Source of the DNA: SZUA-442 sp963759175
GTDB taxonomy: Bacteria; Actinomycetota; Acidimicrobiia; Spongiisociales; UBA5794
NCBI GenBank assembly: GCA_963759175.1
Contig: CAVWXP010000010.1
Span: forward strand, 372,001 to 436,000
Direction of reading: 5' to 3'
Length of the DNA: 64,000 nt
Below are positions 53,259 through 61,681 of this stretch, one piece after another. The first letter of the stretch is position 1, and each line of letters starts with the position of its first letter. Made by a program: the position numbers and the translations under genes. The notes below the pieces were generated by a model. The model was not told where the DNA came from. It ran no database searches and saw only the letters and a list, made by a program, of their open reading frames with translations.

Positions 53259-53276
53259 CTTGAGCGTCCGCTCAAG
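53259..53276. promoter_or_regulatory. TTGAG-N6-CTCAA operator in front of fadI
   Basis: CTTGAGCGTCCGCTCAAG is an 8-2-8 perfect palindrome, matching the TTGAG-N6-CTCAA site beside the TetR gene at 32787. A -10-like TAGGAT abuts it at 53253-53258, so a bound repressor would cover the transcription start of fadIJ. Confidence 0.7.
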
Positions 53277-53291
53277 AATCGAGACGCATCC

Positions 53292-54587
53292 ATGCCTGCT
53301 TCCACCACACCCCGACGAGTCGCCATCGTCGACGGCCTCCGCACCCCGTTCGCCAAGTCGGGAACCGTGTTCCGCGACCTGTCCACGCTCGATCTGTCCA
53401 GCACCCTCATCTCCGAGCTCCTGGCGAGATCGGGCCTCGAAGGTGAACAAGTCGATCGGGTCGTCTACGGATCCGTGGTGCAGGACGTCGCCGCACCCAA
53501 CATCGCGCGCGAGATCGTCCTCGCCGGCCCGTTCCCCGAGCAGGTCGACGCCTATTCGGTGACCCGTGCGTGCGCCACCTCCACCCAGACCGTGGTGAGT
53601 GGAGCCCAGGCGATCATGCTCGGCGAGGCCGATGTCGTCATCGCCGGTGGTGCAGACTCCCTGTCGAAGCCACCCATCACCTACTCGGACACCTTCGTCG
53701 ACGCCCTGATGCGCTCCAACGCAGCCAAGGACCTCCCCTCGAAGGCCAGGGCGTTCAGCCGGATTCGGCCCAGGGATCTGGCTCCCGTGCCCCCGGCGAT
53801 CGCTGAACGCTCGACCGGGGAGACGATGGGCGACTCCGCCGAGAAGATGGCCAAGGAGAACGGGATCTCGCGGGAGGCCCAGGACGCGTTCGCCATTCGG
53901 TCCCACACCAAGGCAGTCGAGGCATGGGAGACAGGCGTCTTCGATGACGAGGTCATGCCGTTCCCGCTTCCGCCGTCCTATCGGGAGGTGGTCGAGCGTG
54001 ACACCATCCCGCGCTCGGATTCGACAGCGGAGAAGCTGGCGACCCTGCGGCCGGTGTTCGACCGCAAGTACGGATCCGTCACTGCGGCGAACGCATCCCC
54101 GCTCACCGATGGGGCGGCGGCCGTGATCCTCATGGCGGAGGAGACCGCGAAGGCTCTCGGCTACGAGCCTCGGGCGTTCATCGTGTCCTACGGCTTTGCA
54201 GCGCTCGATCCGAACTGGCAGCTCCTCATGGGACCGTCGTTCGCGACACCGCTCGCCCTCGATCGGGCAGGCATGACACTCGCCGACATCGACGTGGTCG
54301 ACATGCACGAGGCCTTCGCGGCCCAGATCCTCTCCAACACGCAGGCGTTCGCATCACGCGAGTTCGCCGAGCGGCACCTGGGACGGAGCGAGGCGATCGG
54401 GGAGATCGACGAGGACAATTTCAACATCTACGGCGGCTCCATATCGCTCGGCCACCCCTTCGGGGCCACAGGGGCGAGGCAGCTGCTGACGATGGCGAAC
54501 GAACTGAACCGACGAGGCGGCGGCACCGCGCTCGTGACGCAATGCGCAGCGGGTGGCCTCGGGGCAGCCGTGGTGCTGGAGAAATGA
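53292..54587 (+). CDS. fadI: Acetyl-CoA acyltransferase (thiolase), FadI-like
   Basis: A 431-residue thiolase that cleaves 3-ketoacyl-CoA with CoA in beta-oxidation. The catalytic cysteine is in SVTRACATS, the histidine in SISLGHPFGATGAR and the second cysteine in VTQCAAGGLG; DMHEAFAAQ is also present. The length and its pairing with FadJ match the anaerobic-type FadI-FadJ complex. The downstream fadJ start overlaps its stop (ATGA), so the pair is co-translated. An operator palindrome lies just upstream. Confidence 0.9.
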   Translation: MPASTTPRRVAIVDGLRTPFAKSGTVFRDLSTLDLSSTLISELLARSGLEGEQVDRVVYGSVVQDVAAPNIAREIVLAGPFPEQVDAYSVTRACATSTQTVVSGAQAIMLGEADVVIAGGADSLSKPPITYSDTFVDALMRSNAAKDLPSKARAFSRIRPRDLAPVPPAIAERSTGETMGDSAEKMAKENGISREAQDAFAIRSHTKAVEAWETGVFDDEVMPFPLPPSYREVVERDTIPRSDSTAEKLATLRPVFDRKYGSVTAANASPLTDGAAAVILMAEETAKALGYEPRAFIVSYGFAALDPNWQLLMGPSFATPLALDRAGMTLADIDVVDMHEAFAAQILSNTQAFASREFAERHLGRSEAIGEIDEDNFNIYGGSISLGHPFGATGARQLLTMANELNRRGGGTALVTQCAAGGLGAAVVLEK

Positions 54588-56746
54588 CCATGGACTTCGA
54601 CAACTTCCACTTCTCGATCGACGACAACGGCGTTGCAACGGTCCTCATGGACCGCACGGACGAACCCGTCAACACCCTCGGCATCGCCTTCACGACAGAG
54701 CTCGGTGCGGTCGCCGAACGGCTCGGTGCTGACGACGTCAGGGCCGTAGTGATCGGATCGGCGAAGCGCGATTTCCTCGCCGGTGCCGACATCCGGATGT
54801 TCGACGACTTCACGACGCCCGACGAGGCGATCGACGGTCTGCGTGCCATCCACGAGATATACCAGCGCATCGAGGACCTCCATCTCGTAGCGGGGAAGCC
54901 GGTCGTGGCCGCCATCCATGGCGCCTGCCTCGGAGGTGGTCTGGAGCTCGCGATGACGGCGTCCATGCGGATCTGCTCGGATGATCCCAAGACGCAGCTC
55001 GGCCAGCCAGAGGTCCAGCTCGGCGTGATTCCGGCGGCCGGCGGCACCCAGCGGCTCCCCGAGATCGTCGGATTGGCCCAGGGCCTCGAGATGATCGTCG
55101 GCGGTCGACCGGTGCGACCACACAAGGCCCGCAAGATCGGGCTCGTCGACGAGGTCGTCCCGTTCGAGGTCCTGCTGGACGTTGCCGTCATGCGTGCGGC
55201 GGAGGCGATCGATGCGCACGAACCGGAGCGGGTCAGGGCCCTCGACATCTCGACCCAGAACCTGCAGCGGCTGGCGCTCGAGAAGAACCCTGCCGGGCGC
55301 AAGATGTTGTTCAAGAAGGCCACCGACATGATGCTCTCCGAGTCCGGCGGCCACTACCCCGCCCCGAAGCGAGCGATCGAGGCCATCCGAATCGGCTCGG
55401 ACCAGGGCAGGGATGCGGGATTCGCCGCGGAGATCCGATTCTTCGCCGAACTCGTGTTCACTCCCGAGTCGGCGGCTCTGCGATCGATCTTCTTCGCCAC
55501 CCAGGAACTGAAGGCCGACACCGGCATCGAATCGGATGCCCTCGCCAAGCCGGTCGACCATGTCGCGGTGCTCGGCGGCGGTCTCATGGGCGGGGGCATC
55601 GCTGCCGTCTCGGCGATCAACGCCGGCGCCAACGTTCGGATCAAGGAGATCGACAACGCCGGCGTGGGGCGCGGCCTCGCCTACGTGCACAAGGTGACGA
55701 GCAAGCGAGCCAAGCGACGCCGCATGTCGGACTTCGAGGTCGACCGCATCTTCAACCGGGTGACCGGCACATCGACGTGGAGGGGATTCGGACCGACGGA
55801 CATCGTCATCGAGGCGGTCTTCGAGGATCTCTCCGTCAAGCAATCGATCGTCAGGGAGGTCGAAGCCGTCGTCGGGGATGACACCATCTTCGCGTCGAAC
55901 ACCTCGTCGCTCCCGATCGCGGCCATCGCCGAGGCGAGCGGGCGACCCGAGACCGTGGTGGGTATGCACTACTTCTCGCCAGTCGACAAGATGCCGCTCC
56001 TCGAGGTGATCACCACGGATGCGACGGCGGATTGGGTCACGGCAACGGCCGTCCAGGTCGGCAAGGACCAGGGCAAGACGGTGATCGTCGTACGCGATGG
56101 CACCGGCTTCTACACGACGAGGGTGCTCGGACCGTATTCGACGGAGGCGCAGTTCCTGCTCGAGGAGGGCGCATCGGTGGAGGCCATCGACGACGCCATG
56201 ACCGCCTGGGGATTCCCGGTTGGCCCCCTGCTGCTCGCAGATGAGGTCGGCATCGATGTCGGGGCCCACATCGCGGTCATCCTCACCGAGGCGTTCGGGT
56301 CCCGCATGCAGGGGCCACCGATGATGGAGGGCCTGATCGCCGATGATCGCAAGGGTCGCAAGAACGGGCGCGGCTTCTACACCTATGACAAGGGAGAACG
56401 GGGCGACGTCGACGAGTCGGTGTACGGCGCCCTCGGCCTTGACACGGAACGCACGGAGATCCCCCGCGGCGACATCCAGGAACGGCTCTCGCTGGCGTTC
56501 ATCAACGAGGCTGCCAGGTGCCTCGAGGAGGGCGTCCTGCGATCGGCGCGCGATGGCGACATCGGAGCCGTCTTCGGGCTGGGCTATCCGCCCTTCCGTG
56601 GCGGTCCGTTCTGGACCGTCGACACCATCGGCGCCCAGGTGGTCGTCGACGCCCTCCGCAGACTCGCCGGGATCCACGGCGATCGGTTCACACCGGCGGA
56701 CATCCTGGTGGAGCACGCCGAGCAGGGAACGAGATTCCGGTCCTGA
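54584..56746 (+). CDS. fadJ: Beta-oxidation multifunctional protein, FadJ-like
   Basis: A 720-residue fusion of enoyl-CoA hydratase (N-terminal) and 3-hydroxyacyl-CoA dehydrogenase. The crotonase part has FLAGADIRMF and AIHGACLGGGLELAMTASMR. The dehydrogenase part begins VLGGGLMGGGIAAVSAINAG, with SNTSSLPIAAIAEASG, VGMHYFSPVDKMPLLEVI and RDGTGFYTTRVLGPYSTEA. It carries out the two steps before FadI. The start ATG overlaps the fadI stop. No independent promoter is evident. Confidence 0.92.
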   Translation: MTMDFDNFHFSIDDNGVATVLMDRTDEPVNTLGIAFTTELGAVAERLGADDVRAVVIGSAKRDFLAGADIRMFDDFTTPDEAIDGLRAIHEIYQRIEDLHLVAGKPVVAAIHGACLGGGLELAMTASMRICSDDPKTQLGQPEVQLGVIPAAGGTQRLPEIVGLAQGLEMIVGGRPVRPHKARKIGLVDEVVPFEVLLDVAVMRAAEAIDAHEPERVRALDISTQNLQRLALEKNPAGRKMLFKKATDMMLSESGGHYPAPKRAIEAIRIGSDQGRDAGFAAEIRFFAELVFTPESAALRSIFFATQELKADTGIESDALAKPVDHVAVLGGGLMGGGIAAVSAINAGANVRIKEIDNAGVGRGLAYVHKVTSKRAKRRRMSDFEVDRIFNRVTGTSTWRGFGPTDIVIEAVFEDLSVKQSIVREVEAVVGDDTIFASNTSSLPIAAIAEASGRPETVVGMHYFSPVDKMPLLEVITTDATADWVTATAVQVGKDQGKTVIVVRDGTGFYTTRVLGPYSTEAQFLLEEGASVEAIDDAMTAWGFPVGPLLLADEVGIDVGAHIAVILTEAFGSRMQGPPMMEGLIADDRKGRKNGRGFYTYDKGERGDVDESVYGALGLDTERTEIPRGDIQERLSLAFINEAARCLEEGVLRSARDGDIGAVFGLGYPPFRGGPFWTVDTIGAQVVVDALRRLAGIHGDRFTPADILVEHAEQGTRFRS

Positions 56747-56759
56747 CGAACGGACGTCA

Positions 56760-56876
56760 TCACTCGCTGGATTCGCGGCGCTCGCGTTGGTGCCGGGCCT
56801 CGAGCCACTCATGGACGAAGTGGCCCATCGCATAGACGACGAAACCGATGAGCACGCCGAAGATGACCAGGGACAT
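56760..56876 (-). CDS. 38-residue single-span protein
   Basis: MSLVIFGVLIGFVVYAMGHF is one membrane span, followed by a basic, charged tail EWLEARHQRERRESSE. It lies between fadJ and the convergent-facing upstream end of the E2 gene, on the opposite strand. No Shine-Dalgarno or clear promoter was found, so the call is modest; such tiny single-span proteins are common. Confidence 0.4.
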   Translation of the reverse strand: MSLVIFGVLIGFVVYAMGHFVHEWLEARHQRERRESSE

Positions 56877-56955
56877 GGTGCGAAGGTAGCGACCGCGCCC
56901 GGTATCGAGGCCGAGGCATCGGCCGAGCCGGAGTACGGCAGCTAGCCTCGCCACC

Positions 56956-58107
56956 ATGATCCATGAGTTCCATCTGCCAGACATCGGCGAGGGCCTCACC
57001 GAGGCCGAGATCGTCGCGTGGCTCGTCGGTGTCGGTGACACCGTCGCAGTCGACCAACCCATCGTGGAGGTCGAGACCGCAAAGACCACCGTGGAGATCC
57101 CCGCACCGTTCGACGGCACGATCACGAGCCTGTTGGGTTCCGAAGGCGACGTCGTCGCCGTTGGCGATGTCCTGTTCATCATCACGGACGATCGGGGGGA
57201 ATCGACCGGTCCGGACGTGACGTCTCCGGCGACCGAACCCGTCGCCGGCGACGAACCGGCTCCTCACGGGACCACGCGATCGGCCCCTGCGGGGACGCAG
57301 CGTGCAATGCCCGCGGTGCGCAAGCTCGCCAGCGAACTCGGCGTGGACCTCGCATCGGTGGTGGGCACCGGGGCCAGCGGCACGATCACCGCCGACGATG
57401 TTCGAGCATCATCACCGGCGACCGCGGCCGACGGTGCACCACCGGGAGACTCGACGCCCCTGAGCCCGACGCGTCGGGCGATTGCCGCACACATGACCGA
57501 GTCGTGGACGACGATCCCGCACGTCACCGTCCAGGCCGAGATCCGAGCCGAGGTGCTGCTCGCCGACCGCGGGATCCGTGCGGACAAGGCCCTCCCACTC
57601 GAGCCGCTCGTCGCCATGGCCGTGGCGCCGCTCCTCCGTCGATACCCGGAGTTCAACGACGCCTACAGGGACGCCAGCGCGGTACACCATCGAACGATCG
57701 ACATGGGCTTCGCGGTCGACACCGAGGCCGGCCTCATGGTCGTCGTGGTCGATGACATCGAACAGCTCAGTCTGTCGGAGCTGACGGCGGAGTTCGAGCG
57801 ACTCGCCACCGAGGCACGGGACCGCACGATCGACCACGGGGACACGATCGGCCAGACGTTCACCATCTCGAACATCGGTGCCCTCGGTGGCGGGCACGGC
57901 ACACCGATCATCCCGGTCGGTACGAGTGCGATCATGTCCATCGGCCGTGCCGTGCTGCGTCCGGTCGTCGAGGACGGGACGCTGGCAACGGGCATGGTCG
58001 CCCCGATCGACCTGTCCTACGACCACCGCCTCATCGACGGCAGCCTCGGCCAACGCTTCCTGGGCGACCTCGTCACGAACCTCGAGACCTCCTGGCGGGA
58101 TCGGTAG
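56956..58107 (+). CDS. Dihydrolipoamide acyltransferase E2 (branched-chain 2-oxoacid type)
   Basis: A 383-residue E2 subunit. Residues 1-75 are a lipoyl domain with the lipoylated lysine in VETAKTTVEI. A linker and E3-binding domain (AMPAVRKLASELGVDLASVV, GTGASGTITADDVR) follow. The catalytic domain starts near 155, with the active-site HRLIDGS after LSYD near the C-terminus. It transfers an acyl group from E1 to CoA; branched-chain or 2-oxoglutarate specificity cannot be told. E1 and E3 genes are not in the window. TAGCCT at 56943-56948 is 7 bases before the ATG. Confidence 0.85.
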   Translation: MIHEFHLPDIGEGLTEAEIVAWLVGVGDTVAVDQPIVEVETAKTTVEIPAPFDGTITSLLGSEGDVVAVGDVLFIITDDRGESTGPDVTSPATEPVAGDEPAPHGTTRSAPAGTQRAMPAVRKLASELGVDLASVVGTGASGTITADDVRASSPATAADGAPPGDSTPLSPTRRAIAAHMTESWTTIPHVTVQAEIRAEVLLADRGIRADKALPLEPLVAMAVAPLLRRYPEFNDAYRDASAVHHRTIDMGFAVDTEAGLMVVVVDDIEQLSLSELTAEFERLATEARDRTIDHGDTIGQTFTISNIGALGGGHGTPIIPVGTSAIMSIGRAVLRPVVEDGTLATGMVAPIDLSYDHRLIDGSLGQRFLGDLVTNLETSWRDR

Positions 58108-58119
58108 CTCAGCCTTCCC

Positions 58120-58170
58120 GTTCTTGCGTAGATCCCGTTCGTCCGGTGCGGACAGGAGTTACGCAAGAAC
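58120..58170. repeat. GTTCTTGCGTA palindrome, copy D
   Basis: A 51-base palindrome in the gap between the convergent E2 and gcvP genes, 4 bases from the gcvP stop. The 11-base ends match those of the other copies, and GTGCGGACAGGA inside its right half is shared with copy C. Confidence 0.85.
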
Positions 58171-58174
58171 AGAT

Positions 58175-61018
58175 TCAGTCGGCGTAGTCCTCGATCGGGG
58201 GGCAGGAGCACACCACGTGGCGGTCGCCGTAGGCGTTGTCGATCCGACCCACCGGTACCCAGTACTTCCCGGTCCGCAACGACGCGACCGGGTAGGCGGC
58301 GTCCTCCCTGCTGTACGGCCGGTCCCAGGTATCGGCGACGAGGTCCTCCGCGGTATGGGGGGCATGGCGGAGCACCGAATCTGCGACGGCATCCGGGCCG
58401 TCGAGGGCATCGATCTCGGACCTGATGGCGATCATCGCGTCGATGAAACGATCCATCTCGTACTTGGACTCCGACTCCGTCGGCTCGATCATCAGCGTCC
58501 CTGCGACCGGGAACGACATCGTCGGAGCATGGAATCCGAAGTCGATCAACCGCTTGGCGATGTCCTCGTTGGTGACGCCCGTATCGTGCTGGATCTGACG
58601 GATGTCGAGGATGCACTCGTGCGCGACGTACCCATCGGGTCCCGTGTACAGCACGGGGAACGACCCCTCGAGCCGCTTCGCGATGTAGTTCGCATTGAGC
58701 ACCGCGACCTCGGTCGAGCGCTTCAGACCCTCCGGGCCGAGCAACACGATGTACATCCACGAGATGGGCAGCACTCCGGCTGAACCCCACGGTGCCGCCG
58801 CAACGGCGCCCGTCCCGTCGGCAGGCCCCGGCTGGTCCGGGATGAGGCCGTGACCCGGCAGGTACGGGACGAGGTGACTCCGCACTCCGATGGGACCCAC
58901 GCCCGGCCCACCACCGCCGTGAGGGATGGCGAAGGTCTTGTGCAGATTGAGATGCGACACGTCGGAACCGAAGGAGCCCGGCTCGGCGATCCCGACCATG
59001 GCATTGAGGTTCGCACCGTCGAGGTACACCTGACCCCCGTGCTCGTGCACCAGGTCGCAGATGTCGACGATCGCTTCCTCGAACACGCCGTGCGTCGACG
59101 GGTAGGTGACCATGATCGCCGCCAGATCGTCCGAGTACTCGAGCACTCGCTCGCGGAGATCACCGACGTCGATGTTGCCGCTCTCGTCACACTTGACGAC
59201 GACGACCTTCATCCCGGCCATGACCGCCGACGCCGGGTTCGTCCCGTGGGCCGACGACGGGATCAGACACACGTTGCGATGACCCTCGCCGCGCGCCTCG
59301 TGATAGCCACGGATGGCCAACAGACCCGCGAACTCACCCTGTGCCCCACTGTTGGGCTGCACCGACACCGCGGCGTAGCCGGTGATCGATGCGAGCCAGG
59401 TCTCGAGCTCGTCGATCATCTCGAGGTACCCCTCGGCCTGGTCGAGCGGTGCGAACGGATGGATGTTCGCGAACTCGGGCCACGTGATCGGCGCCATCTC
59501 GGCCGAGGCGTTGAGCTTCATCGTGCACGACCCGAGCGGGATCATCGAACGGTCGAGGGCGATGTCCATGTCCTGCAGGCGACGCAGGTACCGCAGCATC
59601 TCCGTCTCGGATCGGTATCTGTGGAACGTGGGGTGCTCACAGAACTCGCTCGTTCGCACGAGCGATGCGGGAATGCCCCGAGCAGCCGACCCCTCGGAAC
59701 CCGCTCCGAACACCTCGCACAGTGCGTCGATCGACCTCGGACTCGTGGTCTCGTCGACCGAGATGCCGACAGTGACGGCGTCCACGCGCCGCAGGTTCAT
59801 CCTGCGGTCACGGGCGGCAGCGAGCACCGAGTCGGCCGAATCGACCCTGACCGTGATCGTGTCGAACCACGTGTCGTTGACGACGTCGACGCCGGCTTCT
59901 CGCAGTCGCCCGACGAGGTAGTTCGCACGGGCGTGGATGCCCTCGGCGATCTCGACGAGGCCTTCGGGGCCGTGGTACACGGCGTACATGCCGGCCATCA
60001 CCGCAAGCAGCACCTGTGCCGTGCAGATGTTCGACGTGGCCTTGTCCCGACGGATGTGCTGTTCACGCGTTTGGAGCGTCAGACGAAGTCCGCGCCTGCC
60101 CTGGGCATCCACCGATACACCGACCAGTCGCCCCGGGAGCGAACGGCGATACGCCTCGCGTGTCGCCATGAAACCGGCGTGGGGTCCTCCGAACATCATC
60201 GGGACGCCGAACCGCTGCGAGCTCCCGATCGCCACGTCGGCTCCGAGTTCTCCGGCCGGGACCATCAGCGTCGAGGCGAGGAGATCCGTTGCCACGGCCA
60301 CGAGGCCCCCGGCGGCATGGACGCGCTCGATCGTCGGGGCGATGTCGGGGATGGAACCCGACGAGCCGGGGTACTGGAGCAGCACACCGAACACGGTTGC
60401 CGGGTCGAGGTCGGTTCCGGGATTCCCGACGACCACGTCGTAGCCGAGAGGGATCGCCCGTGTCGTCACCACCTCGATCGTCTGGGGGTGGCAGTCGGCA
60501 TCGACGAAGAAGGCCATCGCCGGACTCTTCCCGACACGTTTGATGAGCGTCATCGCCTCGGCCGCTGCGGTCGCCTCGTCGAGGAGCGAGGCGTTGGCGA
60601 TCTCGAGTCCTGTCAGGTCGGCAACGGCCGTCTGGAAGTTCAGCAGCGCCTCGAGCCTCCCCTGGGAGATCTCGGGCTGGTAGGGCGTGTATGCGGTGTA
60701 CCAGCCAGGGTTCTCGAGGATGTTGCGCTGGATGACACCCGGCGTGATCGTCCCGTAGTACCCCATGCCGATGAACGATTCGTACACCTCGTTCTTCGAA
60801 GCCCGACGTCGCAACGCTGCGAGGGCCTCGGACTCGCTCAGAGGTCCCGCAACGTCGGGAAGCCGATGACTGCGGATGATCTCGGGAACGGCATGATCGA
60901 TCAGCTCGTCGAGTGACGCCACGCCAACGGTGTCGAGCATCGCGGCGATGTCGTCGGCTGACGGGCCGATGTGTCGCTTGGCGAACGGGCCGGTACGGGG
61001 GCTTGGTGCGTCTGACAT
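58175..61018 (-). CDS. gcvP: Glycine dehydrogenase (glycine cleavage system P protein)
   Basis: A 947-residue single-chain P protein that decarboxylates glycine with pyridoxal phosphate and passes the aminomethyl group to the lipoyl H protein. It opens FAKRHIGPSADDIAAMLDTV and has the N-terminal half with NEVYESFIGMGYYGT. The PLP lysine is in HLNLHKTFAIPHGGGGPGVG. The start ATG at 61018 has AGGAG 8 bases upstream. A tandem glycine riboswitch precedes it. Gene partners gcvT and gcvH are not in the window. It is convergent with the E2 gene. Confidence 0.95.
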   Translation of the reverse strand: MSDAPSPRTGPFAKRHIGPSADDIAAMLDTVGVASLDELIDHAVPEIIRSHRLPDVAGPLSESEALAALRRRASKNEVYESFIGMGYYGTITPGVIQRNILENPGWYTAYTPYQPEISQGRLEALLNFQTAVADLTGLEIANASLLDEATAAAEAMTLIKRVGKSPAMAFFVDADCHPQTIEVVTTRAIPLGYDVVVGNPGTDLDPATVFGVLLQYPGSSGSIPDIAPTIERVHAAGGLVAVATDLLASTLMVPAGELGADVAIGSSQRFGVPMMFGGPHAGFMATREAYRRSLPGRLVGVSVDAQGRRGLRLTLQTREQHIRRDKATSNICTAQVLLAVMAGMYAVYHGPEGLVEIAEGIHARANYLVGRLREAGVDVVNDTWFDTITVRVDSADSVLAAARDRRMNLRRVDAVTVGISVDETTSPRSIDALCEVFGAGSEGSAARGIPASLVRTSEFCEHPTFHRYRSETEMLRYLRRLQDMDIALDRSMIPLGSCTMKLNASAEMAPITWPEFANIHPFAPLDQAEGYLEMIDELETWLASITGYAAVSVQPNSGAQGEFAGLLAIRGYHEARGEGHRNVCLIPSSAHGTNPASAVMAGMKVVVVKCDESGNIDVGDLRERVLEYSDDLAAIMVTYPSTHGVFEEAIVDICDLVHEHGGQVYLDGANLNAMVGIAEPGSFGSDVSHLNLHKTFAIPHGGGGPGVGPIGVRSHLVPYLPGHGLIPDQPGPADGTGAVAAAPWGSAGVLPISWMYIVLLGPEGLKRSTEVAVLNANYIAKRLEGSFPVLYTGPDGYVAHECILDIRQIQHDTGVTNEDIAKRLIDFGFHAPTMSFPVAGTLMIEPTESESKYEMDRFIDAMIAIRSEIDALDGPDAVADSVLRHAPHTAEDLVADTWDRPYSREDAAYPVASLRTGKYWVPVGRIDNAYGDRHVVCSCPPIEDYAD

Positions 61019-61045
61019 GCGTGGACTCCTCGTGGCGCGAATCGA

Positions 61046-61214
61046 CTCTCGCCCCGTCTGTCGCACGACCTGAGAGTTTCACCGCCTCGCGGCTTTCCCC
61101 TTCGGTGAGGGCTCACGCCCTGCTTTCCAGAGGTGCCTGATCCCTGCGGTCCGGATGCCTGAGAGTTTCCCGGGGCGGTTGCTCCTTCGGCGCCGGTCAG
61201 CCGGCTCTCCCGCA
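61046..61214 (-). promoter_or_regulatory. Tandem glycine riboswitch
   Basis: Read on the minus strand, the leader of gcvP holds two glycine aptamers in series. Each has GCCGAAGG or ACCGAAGG and the conserved AAACTCTCAGG, with GACCGCAGGG and CTCTGGAAAGC between them and ACAGACGGGGCGAGAG at the end. Aptamer 1 spans about 61214-61140 and aptamer 2 about 61133-61046. In known cases glycine turns on glycine-cleavage genes, which fits gcvP. The expression platform before the AGGAG at about 61030 is short, so translational control or antitermination cannot be decided. Confidence 0.9.
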
Positions 61215-61260
61215 AGGCGTCATCAGCCCCCACATCGTACCGGATGAGGACGTGGTCGTG

Positions 61261-61632
61261 CTACGAACTGCGCCCCGCCATGACGGCGACGATCGCGAAC
61301 GTGATGCCGATGGCCCACAGGGCCAGCACGACCGCGACGATGATGCCCTGGACCTTGAAGATCGTCTGGAGGCTCGAGGTCGCGGTGATCGCATGTGCTT
61401 CATCACCCGCCGCAGTGGCCTCGCGCGCTTGATCCGCTGCGCGATTGAGCAGCACACCCATCCATATGGGCAGCCACGCAATGATGAGGCCGACGATCGT
61501 GAGTGCCATCAGCACTCCGTAGATGATGGCGAGCGTGCCGATCAGCTTCATCCATCCGGCAGCGTCCGCAAGCGGACGCATGACATTCGCCACCACCGGG
61601 TTGTTCGTCTGGGACGGTTGGTTCACGGTCAC
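61261..61632 (-). CDS. DUF5362 family membrane protein
   Basis: A 123-residue protein with two to three spans: LIGTLAIIYGVLMALTIVGL and the following hydrophobic run (about 28-60), then an amphipathic helix, and IIVAVVLALWAIGITFAIVA at the C-terminus. The layout is that of DUF5362, whose role is unknown. GTG start at 61632 with AGGAGG upstream. It is on the same strand as the UPF0104 gene upstream, with about a 50-base gap. Confidence 0.72.
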   Translation of the reverse strand: MTVNQPSQTNNPVVANVMRPLADAAGWMKLIGTLAIIYGVLMALTIVGLIIAWLPIWMGVLLNRAADQAREATAAGDEAHAITATSSLQTIFKVQGIIVAVVLALWAIGITFAIVAVMAGRSS

Positions 61633-61681
61633 GGGTCCTCCTGGTCCGGGAGAACCACGCTACCGCCTCGCCGAGCGGCGA

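Noticed and set aside
53221..53291. A complete -35/-10 promoter for fadI
   Set aside because: TAGGAT at 53253 is a fair -10, but no convincing -35 lies about 17 bases upstream, so only the operator is called.
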